From assembly GCF_024346355.1 (NCBI RefSeq), contig NZ_JAGQCU010000013.1:1-64000 (forward strand): a stretch of 64,000 nt of DNA, given 5' to 3'. The DNA is from Cyanobium sp. ATX 6A2 (GTDB lineage Bacteria > Cyanobacteriota > Cyanobacteriia > PCC-6307 > Cyanobiaceae). Below, piece after piece: positions 51,128-60,235 of the stretch (position 1 is its first letter; each line of letters opens with the position of its first letter). A program made the position numbers and the translations under genes. Under the pieces are notes generated by a model. That model saw only the letters and a list, made by a program, of their open reading frames with translations, did not search any database and was not told the origin of the DNA.

Positions 51128-53132
51128 CGGGTGCTGACAGGCAGGCCGGTGGTCGGGGTTCCTGCAGGCTCCAGAGGTTGCCCATCACTTTCTTCACGTA
51201 CAGGCGGGTCTCGGGAAAGGGGATGGCCTCCACCCAGAGCTCGGGTTCGCTGCTCAGGCGGGGATCGATCCAGCCGGCCACCGCGTTGGGGCCGGCGTTG
51301 TAGCTGGCCACCGCCAGCAGTGGATTCCCCTGCCAGCGCTGCAGCAGCTGGCGCAGATAGCGGGCGCCCAGGCTGGCATTGAGCGCCGGTTGTTCGAGTT
51401 CATCGACCTGCAGCGGGCGGCCCAGCAGCTCCTCCGCCGTGGCGGGCATCAGCTGAAGCAGCCCCACCGCGCCCACCGGTGAGCGCACCGTGGGCGAGAA
51501 ACGCGACTCCTGCTTGGCCACCGCCGCCAGCAGGGTGGCGGGCACGGCGGCCTCGGCGCCGGCGGCGTTGAGCTGCTCGCCGAAGGCCGGAGTGTGCAGC
51601 TCCCGCTCCAGAACCCGCGCCCAGGCGCAGTCCTGGGCCGGTAGCCGCAGGCTGGCCTGCTCGAGCCGGCCCAGCCCCAGCCAGTGGTCGCCCACCGCCC
51701 GGCGCAGGCGACCCTCGTGGATCTGCGCCACCGGATCGCCGTTGGCACGCTGGTGCTGCCCCAGCAACCAGTGCTCCCAGGCTTCCAGGGGCTGGCTCAG
51801 ACGCCAGAGGCGCTCCTGGTTGGGGTCGTCACTGCCGAGGGGGTGCCAGTGGGCTGGAGCCAGGGGCGGTGCCAGCAGGGGATCGAGTTCCACATCCCCC
51901 TGGCCGAGGCGCACGGCGGCGCGCCAGCCGTAGTAGCCACCGGGCTGCTGCTCCAGCAGGTCGCTCCAGATCTCCCGGGCCTGCTGCCGCTGGCCGAGCT
52001 GCCAGCGGGCCAGCCCTTGCCAGAAGCGCCGTCGGCCGTCCAGGGCCACCGGCAGCCGGCCATTCAGGCTGGGTTCATCGAGCACCAGGGCGGCCTGGCC
52101 CCAGTCCCCCTCCAGGGCCCGCTGCCGGGCCCGATGCCACTGCAGTTCCCAGCTGGCGGGATCGTCGGGCCACTGGCGCAGCACCGCCAGGACGCGCAGC
52201 GGATCGCCGCCCTCCCGGGCCAGCCGGGCCTGGGCGGGGGCGCTGCCGCGCAGGGCGGCCGGCAGCTGCTGGATCGCCTCCAGGCTGGCGGCGCTGCGCC
52301 CCTCGCCGAGCAGCCGCACCGCCTCCAGGGCCTCGTCGCTCTCGGGAGCGCTGCGGGCCAGGGCGAGCAGCCGAGCTTCCGCCGCTGCCTCCCGCTCGGG
52401 ATCGAGCAGCAGGGCCCGTGCCAGCGCCAGGTCAGTGGCGGGGCTCGCGGTGGTGTCGCCCAGGCAGCTCTGGGCTGCCGCCGCATCTCCGAGCTGGGCC
52501 AGACCGGCCGCGAGCTGGTTGCGCTCTGCGGCGCTCAGGGCCGGCTGGCTGGCTGAGCAGCGTCGCCGCAGTTGGGCCCTGGCACCTGGCCAGCGCACCC
52601 CCCAGCGGGCCAGGTGCAGGGCGCCCTCGGGTCCCTGCTCCAGGGCGGCGGCCAGGGCCGCCGGATGGCCGGCAAAACGCTCCAGCAGGTGCTCACGCAG
52701 GGCCGGCTGCTGGCGGCCGAGGCTGTAGAGGGCATCGGCGCTGGCTGGATCACCGGGAAAGCGCCGCAGCAAGGCCTGCCAGCGGCTGGCCGCCACCCCG
52801 TCGTCCCCCAACCGTTCAGCCACCTGGGCTTCGCGTTTCAGCACCAGCGCCGCCAGGGGATCCCGTCCCCAGCCCTGGCCGCGCAGCAGGCGCCGCTCGG
52901 CGTCCAGCAGCGTGTGATCCCCCTGGCTGTTGGCGCCGCCGCGGCCCGCCAGCAGCAGTGCGGCTTCGCGGCGTCGCTGGGGATCGGGATCCAGCCGCCA
53001 GCTGCGCTCCAGGCTGCGGTTTGAGAGCTGGGGCGTGAGTGCCGGTCGCTGTTGCAGCAGCAGACGGCCGCCGAGCAGCAGAGCGGCGCTGCCCAGGCAG
53101 CTCACCGCCAGAAACAGGGGAAGGCGCTGCAC
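51114..53132 (-). CDS. Soluble lytic murein transglycosylase family protein
   Basis: The 672-residue periplasmic protein has an N-terminal membrane anchor/signal (about 4-25), a long alpha-helical superhelix of Ala/Leu repeats (about 60-480) as in Slt70, and a C-terminal catalytic SLT domain. LLAAVAKQESRFSPTVRSPVGAVGLLQLMPATAEELLG contains the catalytic Glu in KQESRF, and LLAVASYNAGPNAVAGWI the N-A-G-x-N motif; VEAIPFPETRLYVKKVMGN follows. It cleaves peptidoglycan glycan strands to anhydro-MurNAc ends. The GTG at 53132 gives the shortest version that keeps the signal; longer frames are low-complexity. Confidence 0.92.
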   Translation of the reverse strand: MQRLPLFLAVSCLGSAALLLGGRLLLQQRPALTPQLSNRSLERSWRLDPDPQRRREAALLLAGRGGANSQGDHTLLDAERRLLRGQGWGRDPLAALVLKREAQVAERLGDDGVAASRWQALLRRFPGDPASADALYSLGRQQPALREHLLERFAGHPAALAAALEQGPEGALHLARWGVRWPGARAQLRRRCSASQPALSAAERNQLAAGLAQLGDAAAAQSCLGDTTASPATDLALARALLLDPEREAAAEARLLALARSAPESDEALEAVRLLGEGRSAASLEAIQQLPAALRGSAPAQARLAREGGDPLRVLAVLRQWPDDPASWELQWHRARQRALEGDWGQAALVLDEPSLNGRLPVALDGRRRFWQGLARWQLGQRQQAREIWSDLLEQQPGGYYGWRAAVRLGQGDVELDPLLAPPLAPAHWHPLGSDDPNQERLWRLSQPLEAWEHWLLGQHQRANGDPVAQIHEGRLRRAVGDHWLGLGRLEQASLRLPAQDCAWARVLERELHTPAFGEQLNAAGAEAAVPATLLAAVAKQESRFSPTVRSPVGAVGLLQLMPATAEELLGRPLQVDELEQPALNASLGARYLRQLLQRWQGNPLLAVASYNAGPNAVAGWIDPRLSSEPELWVEAIPFPETRLYVKKVMGNLWSLQEPRPPACLSAPVSPG

Positions 53133-53192
53133 GGGCCGGCCGGGTCGTCGGGCGGCATTCTGGTGGTCCGTTGCCTCGCCACCTCGCCGCCC

Positions 53193-53408
53193 ATGCGCCG
53201 GCCTGCCCTGCCGCCCTACCTCTCCAGCCTCCCCGGCAGTGCCCAGCGTCTGCGGGCCCTGCGGGTGCTGGGGTTGGCGGCACTGGTGCTGGTGCTGCGC
53301 CCATGGGTGCCGTTCAGCTGGTTGCCGGGCTGGGTGGTGGGTGGCCTGTTGTTGTGGGCTCTGATGGAGCTGTGCGGCTGGGTGTGGTGGCCGCGTCGTT
53401 GGCGCTGA
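53193..53408 (+). CDS. Small two-helix membrane protein
   Basis: The 71-residue protein has RRPALPPYLSSLPGSAQRL, then two hydrophobic segments (LRVLGLAALVLVLRPW and LPGWVVGGLLLWALMELCGWVWW) and a WWPRRWR end. No family is recognised. The Trp-rich C-terminus suggests real membrane embedding rather than a chance frame. It is divergent from the lytic transglycosylase and 71 bp upstream of glmM on the same strand. Confidence 0.6.
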   Translation: MRRPALPPYLSSLPGSAQRLRALRVLGLAALVLVLRPWVPFSWLPGWVVGGLLLWALMELCGWVWWPRRWR

Positions 53409-53479
53409 ACCAGCTGGCACTGCCGGGCTGGGCGTCCCGGGCGCCTGGACATACGCTTGCCCCCAGCACTGGCTTCGCC

Positions 53480-54898
53480 ATGACCCAGCCGACCAGCCAT
53501 CTGCTGGGTCATCTGCCCCTGGGCCATCCGCCCCTGGCCCATCCACTGGGTGAGGGCATCGCCGGTTTCGGCACCGACGGCATCCGCGGACAGGTGGGGA
53601 GCCAGGTCACGCCTGCCCTGGCCCTGCAGGTGGGGTTCTGGTGCGGCCAGGTGCTTCCCGCCGGAGCCCCGGTGCTCATCGGCCGTGACAGCCGCATCAG
53701 CGGGCCCATGCTCACTGCCGCGCTCACCGCCGGCCTGACGGCGGCCGGACGGGAGGTTTGGCACCTGGGGATCTGCCCCACGCCGGCGGTGCCCGGCGCC
53801 ATCCGCCGCGCCGCCGCCGCCGGGGGCTTGATGGTGTCGGCCAGCCACAACCCTCCAGCAGACAACGGCATCAAGGTGTTCGGCCCCTCGGGGGCGAAGC
53901 TCAGCACCGAGCTGCAACAGGCGATCGAGGCCGGCCTGTCCGGCCGCATCCCGATGCCGGAGTTCTGCAGCAGCGGCCGCAGCGTGGAGCGGGCCGATCT
54001 GATGGCCGACTACCGCCAGGCCCTGGTGGCCAGCGTCGAAGGCCGCAGCCTCGAAGGCTGCCGCATCGTGCTGGATCTCTGCCACGGCTCAGCCACTGCC
54101 TGCGGTGAGGCCGTGTTCCGCGACCTCGGCGCCCAGGTCACGGTGCTGCACGGCGAGCCGGACGGGGCCCGTATCAACGTGTCCTGTGGCAGCACCCACC
54201 TCGAGCCGCTGCGCGAGGCGGTGCTGGCCGCCGGGGCTGAGATCGGCTTTGCCTTCGACGGCGATGCCGACCGCATGCTGGCCGTCGACGGCCGCGGGCG
54301 GGTGGTGGACGGCGATCAGATCCTCTACCTGTGGGGTTCGGCCCTGATGGAGTCCGACAGCCTTCCCGATCGCCGCATCGTCGCCACGGTGATGAGCAAC
54401 CTCGGCTTCGAGCGGGCCTGGCAGCTGCGCGGCGGGGTGCTGGAGCGCACCCTGGTGGGCGACCAGCACGTGCACCGTGCCATGGAGGAACTGGGTGCGG
54501 GCCTGGGGGGAGAGCAGTCGGGCCACATCCTCTCGGCCCGCCATGGCATGAGCGGCGATGGCCTGCTCACGGCGCTGCAGGTGGCCACCCTGCTGCACGG
54601 CCGGGGCCTCAGCCTGGCTGAGTGGCTGGATGGCAGCTTCCGCCCCTATCCCCAGAGCCTGGTGAACGTGCGCGTGCCCGATCGCGAGCGGCGCCAGCAC
54701 TGGCAGCAGTGCGCTCCCCTGTGCCGGGAGCTGGAGCGGGCCGAGGCCGAGATGCACGGTCTCGGCCGGGTGCTGGTGCGTGCCAGTGGCACCGAACCGC
54801 TGCTGCGGGTGATGGTGGAGGCGGCCGAACCCGAGCTGGTGCAGCGCTGGGCCAGCCAGCTCGCCGCCGTGGCCGAGCGGCACCTGAATGCCGCCTGA
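53480..54898 (+). CDS. glmM: Phosphoglucosamine mutase
   Basis: It converts glucosamine-6-phosphate to glucosamine-1-phosphate for UDP-GlcNAc synthesis. The 472-residue protein has an N-terminal GIAGFGTDGIRG, VLIGRDSRISG, the phosphoserine loop MVSASHNPPADNGIKVFG (Ser122), FDGDADRMLAVD Mg2+ loop, GGEQSGHIL sugar loop and RASGTEPLLRVMVEA. The ATG at 53480 is taken because the longer frame upstream is GC-driven. The sugar-kinase gene converges immediately after it. Confidence 0.96.
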   Translation: MTQPTSHLLGHLPLGHPPLAHPLGEGIAGFGTDGIRGQVGSQVTPALALQVGFWCGQVLPAGAPVLIGRDSRISGPMLTAALTAGLTAAGREVWHLGICPTPAVPGAIRRAAAAGGLMVSASHNPPADNGIKVFGPSGAKLSTELQQAIEAGLSGRIPMPEFCSSGRSVERADLMADYRQALVASVEGRSLEGCRIVLDLCHGSATACGEAVFRDLGAQVTVLHGEPDGARINVSCGSTHLEPLREAVLAAGAEIGFAFDGDADRMLAVDGRGRVVDGDQILYLWGSALMESDSLPDRRIVATVMSNLGFERAWQLRGGVLERTLVGDQHVHRAMEELGAGLGGEQSGHILSARHGMSGDGLLTALQVATLLHGRGLSLAEWLDGSFRPYPQSLVNVRVPDRERRQHWQQCAPLCRELERAEAEMHGLGRVLVRASGTEPLLRVMVEAAEPELVQRWASQLAAVAERHLNAA

Positions 54899-54899
54899 A

Positions 54900-55853
54900 C
54901 TAGAGCTGTTCGCGGGCCAGGCTGAGGGCGCCGGCACAGGCGTCCGCGGCCGGTGCCGCCAGCCAGGCGCCGGGCAGCTCGATGGCCAGGGCGAGCTCCA
55001 GCTCCCGGCGTAGCAGGGCCAGATGGCTCAGGGCTCCTCCCAGGGGCCACACCGGTGGCCGCTCCAGGTTCAGCCGGCGGCTGATTGCCGCTGCCATCGC
55101 GGCCAGGGCAGCGGCGTTGCGGCGCACGATCGCCAGGGCACTGGCGTCGCCGGCCTCGGCGCTCGCCAGCACCACCGGCGCCAGGGCGGCGAAACTGGCG
55201 GCGCCGAAGTCGGGCTGCACCACCCGGGCCTTGATCGCCGCCGCCGCTCCCGGATCCTGGGAGTTCAGCGCCAGGGCCTTCCACAGTCTCTGGCGCAGCT
55301 CAGTCTCGGGCCGGCGGCCATCGGCCATCTCCAGGCTGGCGCTGAGGCCGTCCCGGCCGATGTCCATCGCCGAGCCGGCGCCATCGAGCAGCCAGCCCCA
55401 GCCGGCGCAGCGATGCTCTGCCCCCTGGCGGTTGCGGCCCACGGCGATGGTGCCGGTGCCGCTGATCAGCAGCACTCCTTCGCTGGCCGTGCCCATGGCC
55501 CCTCGCAGCGCCGTGCGCTCATCGCCAGTCACGACCGTGCGCTGCGGCGGCAGGTCCAGGGCGGCGGCCGCCAGTTGCCGGCCCTGGAGCTGCACGGCAC
55601 TGCCCACCTCGATGCCGCTGGCACCGACGGCAGCGGCCAGCAGCGATCCCCGTGTCCCGGGTTCCAGAGCCCTGAGGGCCTGCGCCAGGCTGAGGCTGAG
55701 GGCCCGTTGAAAGTGCTCGGCCGCACCGCCGCTGGCCAGATGGTGCACACCGGGGCCGTTGCCTTCAGCCAGGATCGCCCCACTGCCGGCGTCAGCCAGG
55801 CGGCAGCGGGTGCGGGTCTGGCCGGCATCGAAACCGGCGATCAGCTCAGACAC
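54900..55853 (-). CDS. BadF/BadG/BcrA/BcrD-type ATPase, N-acetylglucosamine kinase-like
   Basis: The 317-residue actin-fold kinase has phosphate-1 loop LIAGFDAGQTRTRCRLAD, VVTGDERTALRGAMGTASEGVLLISGTGTIAVG (phosphate-2 and sugar region), and GWGWLLDGAGSAMDIGRDGL. The C-terminal adenosine loop is WPLGGALSHLALL. Family members phosphorylate N-acetylglucosamine or related sugars. Start is GTG 55853, overlapping the ictB stop by 8 bp. It converges on glmM, and both act on amino sugars, so a salvage role is plausible but inferred. Confidence 0.85.
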   Translation of the reverse strand: MSELIAGFDAGQTRTRCRLADAGSGAILAEGNGPGVHHLASGGAAEHFQRALSLSLAQALRALEPGTRGSLLAAAVGASGIEVGSAVQLQGRQLAAAALDLPPQRTVVTGDERTALRGAMGTASEGVLLISGTGTIAVGRNRQGAEHRCAGWGWLLDGAGSAMDIGRDGLSASLEMADGRRPETELRQRLWKALALNSQDPGAAAAIKARVVQPDFGAASFAALAPVVLASAEAGDASALAIVRRNAAALAAMAAAISRRLNLERPPVWPLGGALSHLALLRRELELALAIELPGAWLAAPAADACAGALSLAREQL

Positions 55854-57183
55854 GCGCGGCGGCCCCGGCGGGCGGGCGGCTGCCATCCGCCGCCGAGAGG
55901 GTGGCCAGGCAGAACCAGCCGGTGAGCTGCACCTCCGGCCGAAAGAAGATGGTGTCGGTGAGACCCTGCACCCCCAGCCCGGCGATCACCGCCAGAACCC
56001 CCATGGCGGGCAGTGCCATGGCGGCGTTGCGGCGCCAGACCGCCACACCCCGGCGCAGGCTCGCCAGCACCAGGCCGATGCCGGCCACCAGCCCGGGGAT
56101 GCCGGCCTCCACCGCCAGCTCCAGGGGGATCGAGTAGGCGCTGAGGGCGTTGAAGCGGGGCTGCTGATAGAGGGGGTAGATCAGGTTGAAGGCGTCGTTG
56201 CCGGGGCCGATCCCCAGCCAGGGCCTGGCCTGGATCATGTCCAGGGCCGACAGCCACACGTTGATGCGGAAGTTGTTGGAGCTGTCGCCCCGCCCGGCCA
56301 GCAGGCTCAGCACCCGCACCCGCAGGGCTTCCACCTGGAACACCAGCACAGTCAGCAGGGCTACGCCTCCCACCAGCACCAGCACGGGCACCAGCCGGCG
56401 CCACAGGGGCGGCCAGCGGCGCGTCTGCTGCATTGCCAGCAACACCACGATCACGGCCGCCGCGGCCACCAGTCCCATCCAGGCGCCGCGGCTGTAGGTG
56501 AGCACCAGGGCGGCGAGGCCCAGCACCAGGGCCGCCAGGGCGAACAGGCGCCGGGCCGGTTGCCGCCAGCGCAGCACCGCCACCAGCGCCAGGGGCAGGA
56601 TCGGCAGCAGGTAGCCCGCCAGCAGGTTGGGGTTGTCGAGCGTGCTGTAGATCCGCACCGTGCCCGCGGCCACGGAGGTGGGATCGGCCCAGCCGGCCAG
56701 CTCCGAGGTGTCGGCATAGAGCTGGCGCAGGCCGATCACGCTGGTGAGCAGCGATCCGCCCAGGAGGGAGGCCACGATCCGGTCCCACCACAGCGGCGCG
56801 GCCCAGAGCACTTCCTGCATCAGGGCATAGACCCCGAGATAGCTGACCAGTTTCAGCAAGCCCTTGGCCGCCGCGCTCGGCACCGGCGAGAAGCCGGTGG
56901 CCACCAGGGCCACCGCCAGGATCACCAGGATCCAGGCGTTGATGGCACCGATCCCCCGGGCCGGACGGCGCAGGGCCAGCAACAGCCACAGCGCTCCGCT
57001 GGCCAGGATCAGCAGGCTGAGGCCGGCGCGACTCACCAGCGGCAGTCCCGCCATCAGGGCGCAGAGCACCAGGCCGGCGAGAGGCACCAGCCGCTCGCCC
57101 ACCGTTCCCACCCGCCAGCCCGCCAGCAGGCCTTGCCAGCGCAGCAGCAGCGGCGGTGCGGCGGAGAGGCTGGATTCGCCCAC
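55846..57183 (-). CDS. ictB: IctB family putative bicarbonate transporter / O-antigen-ligase-fold protein
   Basis: The 445-residue polytopic protein has about ten helices and a large loop. LVSYLGVYALMQEVLW, YSTLDNPNLLAGYLLPILPLAL, LTYSRGAWMGLVAAAAV, FRINVWLSALDMIQARPWLGIGPGNDAFNLIYPLYQQPRF and YSIPLELAVEAGIPGLV are the conserved O-antigen ligase (Wzy_C) elements. IctB was named as an inorganic-carbon-related protein, but its fold is that of WaaL/Wzy enzymes, so the true role remains open. It overlaps the sugar kinase gene by 8 bp. Confidence 0.88.
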   Translation of the reverse strand: MGESSLSAAPPLLLRWQGLLAGWRVGTVGERLVPLAGLVLCALMAGLPLVSRAGLSLLILASGALWLLLALRRPARGIGAINAWILVILAVALVATGFSPVPSAAAKGLLKLVSYLGVYALMQEVLWAAPLWWDRIVASLLGGSLLTSVIGLRQLYADTSELAGWADPTSVAAGTVRIYSTLDNPNLLAGYLLPILPLALVAVLRWRQPARRLFALAALVLGLAALVLTYSRGAWMGLVAAAAVIVVLLAMQQTRRWPPLWRRLVPVLVLVGGVALLTVLVFQVEALRVRVLSLLAGRGDSSNNFRINVWLSALDMIQARPWLGIGPGNDAFNLIYPLYQQPRFNALSAYSIPLELAVEAGIPGLVAGIGLVLASLRRGVAVWRRNAAMALPAMGVLAVIAGLGVQGLTDTIFFRPEVQLTGWFCLATLSAADGSRPPAGAAARV

Positions 57184-57200
57184 GGCAGGTCCAGGTTGGT

Positions 57201-57887
57201 TCAGGGGCGATTATCGGCCGCTGCATGCTCCAGCAGCGCCAGGGCCGGTAGGGGCTGCCGGTTGCGCTGGAACAGCACCCGGTACACCGGGAGACCTTGC
57301 TGCAGCACATGGGTTTCGCGCTCGGAGGCCACCGGCAGCGGGTTGGCACCGCGCCAGGGCCGCGCATCCGCCGCCGGCCGGCTGAAGCAGCCCGAGGCCT
57401 CCACCAGCTGCACCATCGGCTCGATCACCGCCTGCACATCGCTTTGCAGGAACAGCTCCCGCCCCGGTGCCAGGGCGGAAGCCAGGGCCAGCAGCAGGGC
57501 CGGTTGCAATACCCGGCGCTTGTGGTGTCTCTTCTTGAACCAGGGGTCGGGAAACTGGATGCTCACCCGCCCCAGCAGGCCCGGCTCCAGGCAGGCCAGC
57601 CAGTGCTCGAGGCTGACGTTGGCGTTGCAGAACAGAACGTGCAGGTTGCTGAGCTCCAGGGCCCGGCGCTCGGCTTCGGCCGCCTCCACCAGGGGTCGGC
57701 GGATCTCCACACCCAGGTAGTTGTTCTCCGGTTGGGCCTCGGCCATGGCCAGCAGGAAGCGGCCCCGGGCGCAGCCGATGTCGAGATGGATGGGGCGGGC
57801 CGGATCGGCGAACAGCTCTGCCGGTGGGGGCAGCGCCAGCGGCCGCTGGTGGAAGCGGCTGAGTGGGTTGACGTGCTGCCGCACCAT
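57201..57887 (-). CDS. trmB: tRNA (guanine-N7-)-methyltransferase
   Basis: The 228-residue SAM-dependent enzyme methylates G46 in the variable loop of t[24 protein letters not shown] is the SAM motif, [16 protein letters not shown] follows, then [19 protein letters not shown], the TrmB signature F-P-D-P-W-x-K-x-x-H. [13 protein letters not shown] and FQRNRQPLP are later conserved points. The ATG at 57887 overlaps the FIST gene stop by 1 bp, so the two are co-transcribed. Confidence 0.95.
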   Translation of the reverse strand: MVRQHVNPLSRFHQRPLALPPPAELFADPARPIHLDIGCARGRFLLAMAEAQPENNYLGVEIRRPLVEAAEAERRALELSNLHVLFCNANVSLEHWLACLEPGLLGRVSIQFPDPWFKKRHHKRRVLQPALLLALASALAPGRELFLQSDVQAVIEPMVQLVEASGCFSRPAADARPWRGANPLPVASERETHVLQQGLPVYRVLFQRNRQPLPALALLEHAAADNRP

Positions 57888-59197
57888 CAGTCGGCGTCGC
57901 TGGGTACCAGGAACGCCCAGCTGGCGGTGTAGCCGTGCAGGTGGGTGCTGCCGGCCACCGGGCCGATCTCGCCATTGCAGAAGGCGCCGCTCACCGGCAA
58001 CGCCTCGAACACCTCGCGGGCTGCCGTCACATCGCCGTCGGGGCCGCCGTAGAGACCCTGGCCCCGCCCCAGGCAGGCGAACAGCAGGGCCGCCAGCGGT
58101 TCCCCGGGCCGCCGCCGTTGCCGGCGCAGCAGCAGCTCCAGCTCCTGCCGGGAGGCGTTGCCATCGCGCAGTTGGAACTGCACCTGCTGTCCCACCCGCA
58201 TGCGCTCGGCCACCGCCACGGCCCCGTTGCGGGGATCCACCCCCAGCAGGTTGCGCACCAGGAAGGTGGGCGCCACGCCATCGCCATCCCCATCCCCATC
58301 CCCATCGTCCGTGGCGGCCTCGAGCCGGAAGCTGTCGCGGCCCACCCCCAGAAACAGCGAGTGTTTCACCAGCTCCCGTTCTTCGGCACTGAGGTTGGTG
58401 ATGATCGCCTGCAGCGCCGCCACCGGCGTGCTCTGCCGCTCGCCGCAGCTGAGCTTGAGCACCACATTGCGCTGGGCCTCCTCCACCTCGAACACCGGGC
58501 CGATCGGGCGGCAGCCCTGGGCCACCACCGGATCGAGGCTCCAGTCGCCGTCGATCAGGCAGCCCACCGCGCCGTCGCACACCTGCTGCTGAAACAGCAG
58601 CGAGCTGCGGGAGGCACTGTGGGGGCAGGCGATGCCACCCACCTTGGTGGCGGCGGGGCAGGCGTAGTCCAGGCCGCTGATCAGGTCATTGATGCCTGAG
58701 AAGCCAGGGTCCACCAGCAGCAGCATCGAGCGGCTGGACGCCAGTTCAGCCGCCTGTTCGGCCCGTCCCAGCAGGGCCAGCCAGGGGTCGGCGGGACCAT
58801 CGAGGTCGGGCAGCTGTCCGCTCTGGATGGCGAAGGGCTGCAGCCGTGCCCCGGGCAGCCGCAGCAGCGTCACGCTCAGGCCGGCCTCCTGCTCGAGCTC
58901 CCGTGGCGCTGCCTGTGGGGCGGTGCCGATCACACCGCCGGCCAGACAGCCCAGCCAGTGTTCAGCCTGGATCCGCTCCTGGAGCAGGGGCAGCAACCGG
59001 GGCAGGTCGCTGGCGTAGCTCGCGGACACGAACACCAGGGCCAGGTCGGCCTGAGTGGCGCCGCGCAGCTGACGGGCCACGGTGGCAACGGCCGTCTCCA
59101 GGGAGACGTCGGTGGCCAGGGCCGTGCGGCACCACGGGGCGGGGCCTGGGGATCCCAGACCACGGCCCAGCCAGCCAGGGAGAGGGAAAGCAGCCAT
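57887..59197 (-). CDS. FIST domain signal-transduction protein
   Basis: The 436-residue protein has a FIST N domain ([65 protein letters not shown]) and a FIST C domain ([56 protein letters not shown]-type segment and [12 protein letters not shown]). FIST proteins are proposed sensors of small ligands, often amino acids. A Gly-Asp repeat of five units (from a hexanucleotide tract at 58279-58308) sits between conserved parts. It is upstream of trmB and divergent from the DUF3177 gene. Confidence 0.9.
   Translation of the reverse strand: MAAFPLPGWLGRGLGSPGPAPWCRTALATDVSLETAVATVARQLRGATQADLALVFVSASYASDLPRLLPLLQERIQAEHWLGCLAGGVIGTAPQAAPRELEQEAGLSVTLLRLPGARLQPFAIQSGQLPDLDGPADPWLALLGRAEQAAELASSRSMLLLVDPGFSGINDLISGLDYACPAATKVGGIACPHSASRSSLLFQQQVCDGAVGCLIDGDWSLDPVVAQGCRPIGPVFEVEEAQRNVVLKLSCGERQSTPVAALQAIITNLSAEERELVKHSLFLGVGRDSFRLEAATDDGDGDGDGDGVAPTFLVRNLLGVDPRNGAVAVAERMRVGQQVQFQLRDGNASRQELELLLRRQRRRPGEPLAALLFACLGRGQGLYGGPDGDVTAAREVFEALPVSGAFCNGEIGPVAGSTHLHGYTASWAFLVPSDAD
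58279..58308. repeat. Hexanucleotide tract inside FIST gene
   Basis: Five hexamers, CATCGC then CATCCC three times then CATCGT, encode five Asp-Gly pairs on the minus strand. Copy changes would stay in frame and only lengthen or shorten an acidic linker. Confidence 0.9.
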
Positions 59198-59256
59198 CAG
59201 TGGACCCTATCGCCGCAGGGGGGCGTCGGATAATGGCGCCTCCTTGGACCGCCGCT

Positions 59257-59874
59257 GTGCCGGACACCCTCTACCGCTCACTGGTGTGGCTCGATGTGCG
59301 GCTGGGGGTGCTGTTCAGCCTGGGTGTGCCGCTGGTGCTGCTGGTGTGGGCCGCCCTGCGCCGGGAGCGCTCCCTGCTGCGCCTGCTGGGGCTCTACTGG
59401 AAGGTGGCCAGCCTGCTGCTGCTGGCCAACCTGCTGCTCACCGACCGCCGCCCGCTCGCCTTCGTGCTGCTGGTGATCGCGCCGCTGCTGCTGGTGGTGA
59501 GCCTGTGGTTCTGGGTGGATCTCAACGAGGAACTGGCCGATCTGCCGCCCTGGCGAGCGCTGCCACTCACCACCCGCATCTGGCGCTGGAGCCTCAGCAT
59601 CTGGGCGCTGCTCAGTGCCGCCTTCAGTGCCACGGCTCTGGGCTGCCTCGATGCCGGTATCCGGGCCACGGCCCGCTGCAGCGTGTGGATGGAAGCGCCG
59701 ATCCGTCTGCACAGCCACCTCGAGCGCGTGTTCGAATTCGTGTTCGGTGGCCAGTGGACCCCTCCCGTGGCGGCCTTCATCGGCTATCTGGGCCTGGTGG
59801 CTTACGCGGTGGGCCTGCTTCAGTGGCTGCTGGTGCGCCTGCCGCGTCTGGGTCGGGTGGCGGGCGAGTTCTGA
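59257..59874 (+). CDS. DUF3177 family membrane protein
   Basis: The 205-residue protein has LYRSLVWLDVRLGVLFSLGVPLVLLVWA at the start, several helices (about 15-35, 45-62, 67-88, 112-135, 172-195) and the loop WVDLNEELADLPPWRALPLTTRIWRW. CLDAGIRATARCSVWMEAP with two Cys and WTPPVAAFIGYLGLVAYAVGLLQW follow. I associate this with DUF3177 of cyanobacteria; function is unknown. The GTG start at 59257 fits homologue length; an ATG at 59233 is an alternative. A 13-bp tandem repeat spans its stop. Confidence 0.83.
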   Translation: MPDTLYRSLVWLDVRLGVLFSLGVPLVLLVWAALRRERSLLRLLGLYWKVASLLLLANLLLTDRRPLAFVLLVIAPLLLVVSLWFWVDLNEELADLPPWRALPLTTRIWRWSLSIWALLSAAFSATALGCLDAGIRATARCSVWMEAPIRLHSHLERVFEFVFGGQWTPPVAAFIGYLGLVAYAVGLLQWLLVRLPRLGRVAGEF

Positions 59875-59894
59875 GAACCGATTCTGAGAACCGA
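59869..59894. repeat. 13-bp tandem duplication at a gene junction
   Basis: TTCTGAGAACCGA occurs twice in tandem (59869-59881 and 59882-59894). The first copy contains the DUF3177 stop codon, and the second ends at the A of the next gene's ATG. The duplication probably created the present spacing between the two genes. Confidence 0.9.
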
Positions 59895-60208
59895 TGACGA
59901 TGACCATCGCTGCGTTGCTGGCGGGACTGGAGGCCATCAGTCGCGGCCGGCCCGATCGGGTGCTGCGGCTGCGCGGCAGCCTGCCTGCCACCGGCGGGGA
60001 TGAACCGTTCGAGCTGCTGATCTTCCGGGGCTTCTCCAGCAGCGTCAGCCACCCCACCGCCTTCAATCCCGATCAGCCCGCCCTGAGCGAGGAGGCGCGG
60101 ATCGAGGCGGCCGAACTGCTGCTCGGACCCCTCAACCCGGCCGCCGAGCAGTCCCTGGGACGTCCGCAACGGGTGGCCCGGTTCCTCGAGCCCGCGGCCT
60201 GGGAGTGA
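59894..60208 (+). CDS. Conserved small cyanobacterial protein of unknown function
   Basis: The 104-residue soluble protein has RPDRVLRLRGSLPATGGDEPFELLIFRGFSSSVSHPTAFNPDQPAL, followed by LLLGPLNPAAEQSL and a VARFLEPAAWE end. The FELLIFRGFSSSxSHPTAFDPDxP motif is one I recall from cyanobacterial and plastid proteins without function. It is 19 bp after the DUF3177 gene, probably in the same transcript. It carries no membrane segment or cysteine motif. Confidence 0.78.
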   Translation: MTMTIAALLAGLEAISRGRPDRVLRLRGSLPATGGDEPFELLIFRGFSSSVSHPTAFNPDQPALSEEARIEAAELLLGPLNPAAEQSLGRPQRVARFLEPAAWE

Positions 60209-60235
60209 GTCGCGGCGCTCAGGACGCCGCCCCGC

